From NCBI GenBank assembly GCA_940337035.1, contig CALNHX010007743.1, positions 1-64,000 of the forward strand: a stretch of DNA of 64,000 nucleotides, written 5' to 3'. Positions 56,860 through 64,000 of this stretch are shown one piece after another. A program made the translations under genes and the position numbers. The notes beneath the pieces were generated by a model that was not told where the DNA came from, did no database searches, and saw nothing but the letters and a program-made list of their open reading frames with translations. The stretch's first letter is position 1. Every line of letters begins with the position of its first letter. Source of the stretch: Agriotes lineatus (taxonomy: Eukaryota > Arthropoda > Insecta > Coleoptera > Elateridae).

Positions 56860-59800
56860 TATTCTGGTACTAATTTAAAACAATGGTATGAGACTAATGT
56901 GGAGAATAAGCTGTTGACAAAATTAGAAGATTTTCAAGAACGTGATTCAGGTTGGAGTTTGCTCGAGATATTACATTTAAAGTAAATTTAAATCATTACA
57001 CGCCATTAACAGTAGGTAGATATATTGAGTTACCTCAAGATATTAAAAATAAAAAGGCTGTAGTTAAGGTAAAAAATGATGATGAATATTGTTTTTTGTA
57101 GTCAGTAGTGTCAGCATTATATCCTGCAGATAAGTGTTCTGATAGAATATCTTCATATCTACATTTCAGTAAAGTTTTAAAGTACTCGGGACTAGAATTT
57201 CCAAGGCAATTGAAAGATATATTAAAATTTGAAACAATGAATGATTTATGTATAAATGTTTAGACGCTAGAAAGAAAAAACAAATTTGGTAAAAATGCTG
57301 GATAAAAAACTTATCTAGATTGATTAAAAATCAGCTGCATAAGTGAAAAACTCAAACATTAATATGCGATATTTGTTTAAATCACAAGAATCACATTTAA
57401 ATCATATTAGAAATGGTAATAGTGTAAATGAAACTAAAATTAGAATGCCTGAAGAAGGTACAACAATAGAATTTAAAGACTATAAATATCAGGAAGAAGT
57501 ACCATTTTCAATCTACGCAGACGTGGAGTGTATTTTAGAGAAAGAACAGAATGTTGTTTTCGAAAATGCAGGGATTTATCAAAAACATGTTCCATTTAGC
57601 ATTGCATATTATTTAAAATGTTCATATGACGATAGTTTACCTCGATTTAATATATATCGTGGTGCCGGCTGTATGGAATGGTTTGTAAAAAAATTACAAT
57701 CTATAGCATATCAAGTAACTAGTATACTGATAAATACACTACCTATGAATATTAGCCAACAGGAAAACGAATCGTTTCAAAAATCGGTATGCTGTTACAT
57801 TTGTAAACAACCTTTCACCGATAAAGACGTGCGTGTACGTGATCACAATCATCAGACAGGTGAGTATAGAGGTAGTGTCTATCAACATTGTAATCTTAAC
57901 TATAAATATGCACATTATATTCCCGTTCTCTTTCACAATCTCAGCGGTTATGATACACATTTGATTATAAAACCATTTGCAAAACTGATCATGGGAGATA
58001 TTAAATTGTTACCTATAAATAAGGACAAATATATATCATTTACAAAGCATGTGTATGGTACAAATATTGATTTTAGATTTTTAGACTCGTTTCGATTTAT
58101 GGCTAGCAGTTTAGAACAATTGTCATTAAATTTACCGAACAATTTAAAAACTATTACACGCAAATTTTGTAAGAGCGAAGAAGAATTTGAATTATTACTA
58201 CGTAAGGGTATCTTTCCATACGACTACCTAGACAGTTTTGAAAAGTTGAATAATACAAGTCTTCCTGACAAAACGCAATTTTTTAGTCAGCTACATGGAA
58301 CAGCTATTTCAGACGAAAATTATGAGCATGCACTGCGTGTTTGGAACACATTTAATATGCAAACTCTAGGTTAGTATGCGGATATGTATCTTACTGTTGT
58401 CGTTCTACTCTTAGCTGATGTGTTTCAAAATTTCAGAGAAAATTGTATGAAAACGTATGGATTAGATGCTCTGCATTTTTACACAGCACCAGGATTGGCA
58501 TTTCAAGCAATGTTAAAAACTACTAAAGTTAAACTTGAGCTGCTGACAGATGTAGATCAACTGTTATTCATAGAGAGGGGTATTAGAGGAGGGTTAGCAC
58601 AGTGTTCGAATCGATACGCTAAAGCTAATAATCGATATATGGGTGAAAAATATGTAGAAGCCGATATTGAATCATATATCTTGTATTTAGATATTAATAA
58701 CATGTACGCAGCCGGGATGTCTTAATATCTACCGAATGGAGGGTTTGAATGGGTAAATGATTTAGATATTCCTAATATCGATCATTTAAATACTCCGGAA
58801 AATTCTGAAACAAGCTATATTTATAAAGTCGATTTAGAATATCCTCAACATTTATTTGAACTTCACAAAGATTTGCCTCTATGTCCTGACTAGGGTTTCC
58901 AAGTCCCGGGACCAAAAGTATTTTCGGGACTTACGAGCTAAATTTCAAGTCCCGGGACTAGTCCCGAAAATCCCGAAAATGGTCCCGAAAGGGAAATAGT
59001 GTTCAGGTGAAATTTTCGAATGCAATATTCAAAGAAAAACTAGTGTTTTAAGTTAAATAAAGTATTTCTGTGCTGATAATTTGCATTGGTGCTCGTCTAC
59101 ATCTTCATTGCTCTCTTCTGGTACTAAAAATGTCTGTCGCTGTTCATCTTTTGCTTTTGTTTGAACTGCAAAGTGTTTGTGTAATCCTTTCGTCAAGCTA
59201 CTTCTGATTATGATAATTTTGCAGGAACCAACTTTACATTTCGCTAATTGTTCTATCTTCAATATATAAAATTGTCGCCATATTGACTTCAAATCGTCTT
59301 TTTAGTGTAGAAAGAAGGTAGGTTGCGAATAGGAATTCATTCTAATCGTAACTCTTTAGCAGACAAATAACGAACACACTTAAAACTCAAAAATATAAAT
59401 TATTCAGCTTCTTCGCACATATCTAAATCCATAAAAAAACAGACAAATACATAAATCGAAGAATATATGCAAATGTGGCTGAAACAACACACAGGTTTAA
59501 TTCTAATCTACCGAAAATAATACCTCTCCTGCCTACGCAAAACGCCAATAATGCAAAATGTGCAAGAGCCATGAGTAGTACGCCGGACGCCGGTGAACAC
59601 CCGTCCTAATTCTTTGATATCGAGTATACGCACGCATGTTGACATGGTCCCGGGACTTCGCCTGTTCTGGCTGTGGTCCCGGAACTCGGTTTTTGTGGTT
59701 AGAATCCCGGGACTGTTCCGGTACCGGATCCCGGGAGTGGAAACTCTAGTCCTGACCATTATACACCGCCAACATCCAAGCAATCAAAATTGAGAACCAC

Positions 59801-60790
59801 ATTATTTAAAAAACAAAACTATGTAATACATTACCGCAATCTGCAGCAAGCTGTAAGTTTAGAGTTGAAAATTGTAAAAATCCATAGAATATTAAAATTT
59901 AAGCAATCAGCTTGGCTTAAACCGTACATAGATTTAAATGCAAAATTAAGACAAGCTGCCAAAAATAATTTTGAAAAAGATTTATATAAACTTATGAATA
60001 ACGCTGTATTTGGAAAAACTATGGACAATGTTAGAAAATACAAAACAATAAAATTAGTACTTTCTAAATGGGAAGGTACGTACGGAGCCGGTGCATACAT
60101 ATCAAAACCAACTTTTCACAGCTGTACTATTTTAGATAAAGACTTGGTACTTGTAGAATTAAATCAGTTGGAAATAGTTTTTAATAAGCCAATATACGTT
60201 GGATTTTCTATCCTAGATATTTCAAAAATTTTAATATACGATTTTTATTATAAATATATTAAACAGCAAAACTGCTGTACACAGACACTGATAGTCTCAT
60301 ATATCACTTTACCCTTCCAAATATATAAGATTTTATACGAGAAGATATTCACAAATTTGATAAAAGTAATTAGCCCCCGAACAATCCATATAACCTTCCA
60401 TAAGTTAATAAAAAAGTAATAGGTCTAATGAAGCATGAAATGTATGGTAAAATAATTACCGAATTTGTTGGTCTACGTGCAAAATTGTCTGTTTTCAAAA
60501 CATTAGAGGATGCTGAGAATGAGGAATTTAAAATTACAAAGAAAGCTAAAGTTATTACCAGAGCTGCTTTGAATAGAATTACATTTGACGATTACAAAGA
60601 CTGCCTTTTTAATAGCGAAACAGTATTTTGCGATCACAGAACAATTAGATCAAAAACTCACAACGTATTTTCTTTAAAACAAAGAAAAAAGGCTATAGAC
60701 ACTCATGATGATAAAAGAATATTAAACTGTATGTATACTGACACTTTGCCTTGGGGTTACTGTCCACCAAGCACATTATAAACATGTTCG
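56860..60790 (+). pseudogene. Virus-like/Polinton-like family B DNA polymerase, decayed
   Basis: An N-terminal part (about 56870-57260) reads NKLLTKLEDFQERDSGWSL and KKAVVKVKNDDEYCFL, with stops. From 57343 the polymerase proper has an exonuclease Asp-Glu block (YADVECIL), a Cys/His cluster (CYICKQPF ... DHNHQTGEYRG), FHNLSGYDTHLI, a Pol A block (YLDINNMYAAGM, about 58690), Pol B (LYKLMNNAVFGKT, about 59985) and Pol C (YTDTDSL, about 60278, in a shifted frame). A C-terminal piece follows at 60428-60781. These are protein-primed PolB features of Polintons/Mavericks and related DNA viruses. Frameshifts, stops and a hAT insertion (58891-59748) inactivate it. No capsid, ATPase or integrase gene was found beside it. 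Confidence 0.8.
58891..59748 (-). mobile_element. Non-autonomous hAT element, 8-bp duplication
   Basis: Flanked by GTCCTGAC at 58883-58890 and 59749-59756. The ends TAGGGTTTCCAAGTCCCGGG and CCCGGGAGTGGAAACTCTA are imperfect inverted repeats, as in hAT elements. The interior repeats TCCCGGGAC motifs many times. A minus-strand ORF (59292-59053) reads IWRQFYILK, then CKVGSC and a later HKHF, a BED-type zinc finger like the N-terminus of hAT transposases; the catalytic domain is absent. Removing the element restores the polymerase reading on both sides. Confidence 0.82.
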
Positions 60791-61170
60791 AGTATTTGAA
60801 TACACACCACATAACTTATATATTTCAGCCTAGCGTTGTACACCACCACACAGATATTTTAAATGGCTTAAGGAAAATATCAGAAAAGCGCAAAATGGTG
60901 AAGCCGTTGGTTGGAGAAGCGGCCCTCGTTCCGGTCCTTGGCCTTCAACAATACCTCAAGACTATATTGATACTTACACTTTGCTTAGTTCTGTTTCACT
61001 TATGTATAAATAAGATGTGTATATTAATTAAATAAAATATATTCAAGCGCATATTTATTCTCCCACTCTCTTTGTCAAGTTTTGCTTCGCTTATGGATAA
61101 ATACAATGTATATATTAATGAAATAAAACACATTAAAATAAAAAGTCTTTCAGTTTAATCTTTAAAAATT
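60791..61170 (+). other. Region after the polymerase remnant
   Basis: One frame from about 60862 reads FKWLKENIRKAQNGEAVGW and later TIPQDYIDTYTLL before a stop near 61013. It is not the polymerase frame and its family is not recognised. Two similar AT-rich segments (CTTATGTATAAATAAGATGT and CTTATGGATAAATACAATGT) follow at about 61000 and 61090. Confidence 0.35.
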
Positions 61171-61319
61171 ACATGTATAAGTTTATTACCTACCTTAATT
61201 TCTATTTTAATGAGACAAAATTTGAGGTGGCGACGGGGATGGTTGTGACATCTGTTCCAGCTGTGCGGGTGATGGCGGTGTCCGCGATGTGGAAACAACC
61301 TGGCTCGCTGGGATGCGCG

Positions 61320-61600
61320 GGGAGTTTCTGCACAGGTCTGCGCGGGGGTTCTTGCACAGGTCTGCGGGGGGGTTTTTTGCACAGGTCTGCGGCGGGTGTC
61401 TGCACAGGTCTGCGCGGTGGTTTTGGCGCATACAGACAGGTAGACAGCTAGACAGGTAGACTGGTAGACAGCTAGATAGGTAGACTGGTTGACAGCTAGA
61501 CAGCTAGACAGGTAGACAGCTAGACAGGTAGACAGCTAGACAGGTAGACAGCTAGACAGATAGACAGGCATGCAGACAGGCTGACAGGCAGGCATGTGCC
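61320..61600. repeat. GC-rich minisatellite, then GACAGGTA-type microsatellite
   Basis: 61330-61425 has about five units containing TGCACAGGTCTGCG separated by G/T runs. 61430-61600 is a run of AGACAGGT/AGACAGCT units, a degenerate tetranucleotide (GACA-type) array. ORFs across it are by-products of the repeats. Confidence 0.85.
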
Positions 61601-61639
61601 AATATTACTTCTTATTTTTCTTCTACTTTAGTAAGGCGA

Positions 61640-62187
61640 ATCGCCTGTTTATTGCTATACTCTAGATTCTTATTTGATTATTGCTGTTCTTGTGATAGTG
61701 ATTGCCAGCTGTCGCGCCACCTCTTGAGCGGCCTTCCTGGTGGTCTGTGCCCCTGTGGTTTTCCATTTCGTGCTATTTTGGCTAATCTGGTGTCTGCCAT
61801 TTTGTTTACATGTTCATTCCATTCACGTCTTTTTTTTCTCACCCATCGGACCACATCTTCTACTTTACATTTTTCTCTAATGTGCGTGTTTCTTTGCCTA
61901 TCCCACATTGTATACCCTGCGATTGTTCTTAAACTTTTAATCTCGGTTGTTCTGATTTGTCTTTTCGTTAAAGTGCTATCGGCTCTAGTTTCTGCTCCGT
62001 AAGTCATTACAGGTCTTACGCAAGTTTTGTATATTCTGGATTTGCATTCGATGGATAAGTGTTTGTTTCTCCAGATTACTTGCTTTAGATGTCCTGAAAT
62101 AGTGGCTGCTTTGTTTACCTGTTTCCTGAATTCGTCTATGAGTTTTCCGGCACTCGATATGTTAGTGCCAAGATAATTAAAATTCAT
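61640..62187 (-). pseudogene. LINE RT C-terminal fragment
   Basis: The minus frame 62187-61678 reads FNYLGTNISS, IYKTCVRPVMTYGAET, RTIAGYTMWDRQRN and RPPGRPLKRWRD, the region after the RT palm in RTE/CR1-type LINEs. It begins directly where the plus-strand LINE 5' end starts, so the two are head to head. The frame has no internal stop, suggesting a young copy. Confidence 0.75.
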
Positions 62188-62189
62188 TA

Positions 62190-64000
62190 CCTGTTCAATT
62201 GGGGCCCTCAGGGGCTAGCACATTCTGTGTTAGTACGGGCTTTGCAACCCCGAGGTACCCAAGCAGATGGCCCTCCGAAAAGGGGGTTGGGCATGGGGCT
62301 AACACTACCCCAGGGGATAAAACCCTTATCCCGTAAAAAACCACAGTTACGAAAACTGATCTACAGCCTCGGAACTCTGGACGGAACAAACGGAAACAAC
62401 TCTTGCGACGAAAAACGGATGTGACTATTGGATCGTGGAATGTACTAAGCCTGTACCGCCCTGGAGCCCTAACAAACCTTATAGAAGAACTAACTAAGTA
62501 CAGAATCGATATAACAGCTTTACAAGAAATACGATGGCCCGGCAAGGACGTTATGAAAATGAAAACCCACACCCTATTCTATAGTGGATCAAACCAACAG
62601 AAACACAAATTTGGAACTGGATTCCTAGTAAACAATACAATACTAGACAAAGTAATTGATTTTAAGCCAATCAACGATAGATTATGCAAACTAAAAATAA
62701 AGGGTAGGTTCCACAACATATCTTTGATATGCACCCACGCCCCAACGGAAGACAAAGATGACAATCTGAAGGATATGTTCTATAGTGAACTAGAAAGTGC
62801 ATCGCACCAAGATAGCCACCATGACATGAAAATAATTCTGGGCGACTTTAATGCTAAGGTGGGTAACCAAGACGGCACAATAAACTCACCCACAGGAGCA
62901 CATAGCCTGCATACTAACAGCAACGACAATGGGATGCGACTAATAGACTTTGCTTCATCAAACAACATGAAAATAGGAGGAACCCTCTTTCCTCACAAAA
63001 TCATACATAAAGCGACGTGGAAATCCCCAGATGGAAGAACACTCAACCAAATAGACCACGTTCTAATAGACGGAAGACATGCTACAAGCCTCATGGACGT
63101 AAGGAGCCAAAGAGGCGCGGACTGCGACTCCGATCACTTCCTAGTGAAAGCAAAAATAAGGCACAGAATATCTAGGATTTTCAAAACACAAGGTGAAAAA
63201 CGGAAAAGGTGGGACACCGACAAATTACACTCAGAGGATTGCCACCACAAATACAAGACGGCGACTATCGACAAGCTACAAATAAACAATGAGAACGTTA
63301 ATCAGGAGGCAGACATAGAAACACATTGGGAAGCAGTCAAGAAAATAATTACTGAATCGGCACAGGAAACCATTGGGAGAAAAAATACAAGCAGGCGGAA
63401 GGAGTGGTTCGATGATGAATGTAGAGAAGCCATAACACGTCGGAAACAAGCAAGAATAGAATCAATACAAACCAGCACAAGAAGTAAATTAAACAAATAT
63501 CGGGAAGAGAGAAATAAGGCCAGGAATATTCTTAGGCGAAAGAAAAGAGAGTTTCTGAATCGAAGAGTGGAAGAAATCGAGGAATACCACAGCAGAAATC
63601 AAACAAGAAGTATGTATAAAATGACAAAGGAGATAACCAAAGGATTCCAGCCAAGAAATAATGTATGCAAAAGTAAAGATGGGGACTTAATATGTAACGA
63701 ACAAGAAGTATTAGAAAGATGGGCCGAATACTTCAATGACCTACTGAACGGTGACGACAATCAACATGAAGCCGAAAACGAACCAGTAGAAGACGGTGTG
63801 GATAATAACCAAGATAACCAAGAAAACCAGGAAATAGAATTACCAACCTACGCCGAAGTAGAAGAGGCTATTCACCGCATGAAACGAAATAAATCACCAG
63901 GAATTGACGAAATACCAGCTGAGCTTCTACAATACGCGAGTAAAGAACTTATACAGTCCATATATGAATTATTCATCAAAATATGGCAAAAAGAAGAAAT
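62190..64000 (+). mobile_element. LINE 5' part, continuing past window edge
   Basis: A leader (about 62195-62330) with CCGAGGTACCCAAGCAGATG and GGGGATAAAACCCTTATCCC is followed by endonuclease and RT coding sequence. Only the 5' portion is in the window. Confidence 0.75.
62227..64000 (+). CDS. LINE endonuclease-reverse transcriptase, partial
   Basis: A frame open without stops from 62337 to the window end (~554 codons) reads TIGSWNVLSLYRPGAL, ALQEIRWPG, ICTHAPTEDKDD, LGDFNAKVGNQDG, NQIDHVLI and SDHFLVKAKI, which are APE-type endonuclease blocks. It then runs through a lysine/arginine-rich linker into the RT start RNKSPGIDEIPAELLQ. The likely start codon is upstream in another frame (MLVRALQPRGTQADG at 62227), with a small indel somewhere in 62390-62420 causing the shift; the first ATG in the main frame is at 62553. 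This is the RTE-like/CFDP2-like endonuclease family common in insects. The 3' part is outside the window. Confidence 0.8.

Noticed and set aside
1..64000. CRISPR arrays, bacterial operons or ribosome-binding sites
   Set aside because: Repeats lack the regular repeat-spacer form. Introns, SINEs and LINEs show a eukaryotic genome.

Overview
The window looks like repeat-dense intergenic DNA from an insect, possibly a large-genome beetle (the order is inference from repeat style only). Spliceosomal introns, BEL/Pao and Ty3/gypsy retroelements, Jockey- and RTE-like LINEs, tRNA-derived SINEs, hAT, PIF/Harbinger, Tc1/mariner-like and tyrosine-recombinase elements are all readable. The only gene model that is complete end to end is a ten-exon tyrosine-recombinase/zinc-finger gene on the minus strand (28.5-33.7 kb).

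Layout. 1-3 kb: an array of ~280-bp units in mixed orientation, a hairpin with a GCGAAGC tip, then a 1.48-kb element with 16-bp inverted ends carrying a three-exon tyrosine recombinase. 3.3-6.1 kb: a MITE-like element broken by a SINE fragment and by a 515-bp insertion, a BEL reverse-transcriptase scrap, and a duplicated 736-bp unit containing a GC-rich 30-bp minisatellite. 6.4-9.1 kb: a MITE and a decayed gypsy integrase split by a composite hairpin element. 10.0-26.1 kb: a nearly intact BEL/Pao retrotransposon (one in-frame stop) whose 3' LTR holds a non-coding LTR element, which itself holds a second, younger one. Target duplications (GCAGT, AATT, AGGT) support each level.

26.1-28.5 kb: decayed tandem repeats and a SINE. 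28.5-33.7 kb: the tyrosine-recombinase gene. Its ten exons join in phase into 906 codons, and one 81-bp exon is tandemly triplicated. 34-41 kb: TA microsatellites, a Penelope-like inverted repeat, tRNA-like sequences and a 1.57-kb Tc1/mariner-type palindrome interrupted by a SINE. 40.9-45.0 kb: an old RT relic and a frameshifted Jockey-like LINE. 46.8-53.9 kb: a decayed THAP-domain gene with a duplicated exon, a Tc1/mariner MITE, a two-hairpin element, a decayed SWIM/YqaJ gene and a DDE transposase remnant. 54.4-55.6 kb: a LINE 3' end inside a Harbinger transposase relic. 56.8-60.8 kb: a decayed virus-like/Polinton-like family B DNA polymerase interrupted by a hAT element with an 8-bp duplication. 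61.2-64.0 kb: minisatellites, then two LINE segments head to head, the second open to the window edge.

The recurring oddity is a set of long palindromes whose tips read GCGAAGC or a close variant. Some of them adjoin short inverted repeats that resemble the ends of the tyrosine-recombinase element, suggesting (inference) that the recombinase element and several non-coding hairpin elements belong to one mobile system. All alignments, splice joins and duplications were made by eye.
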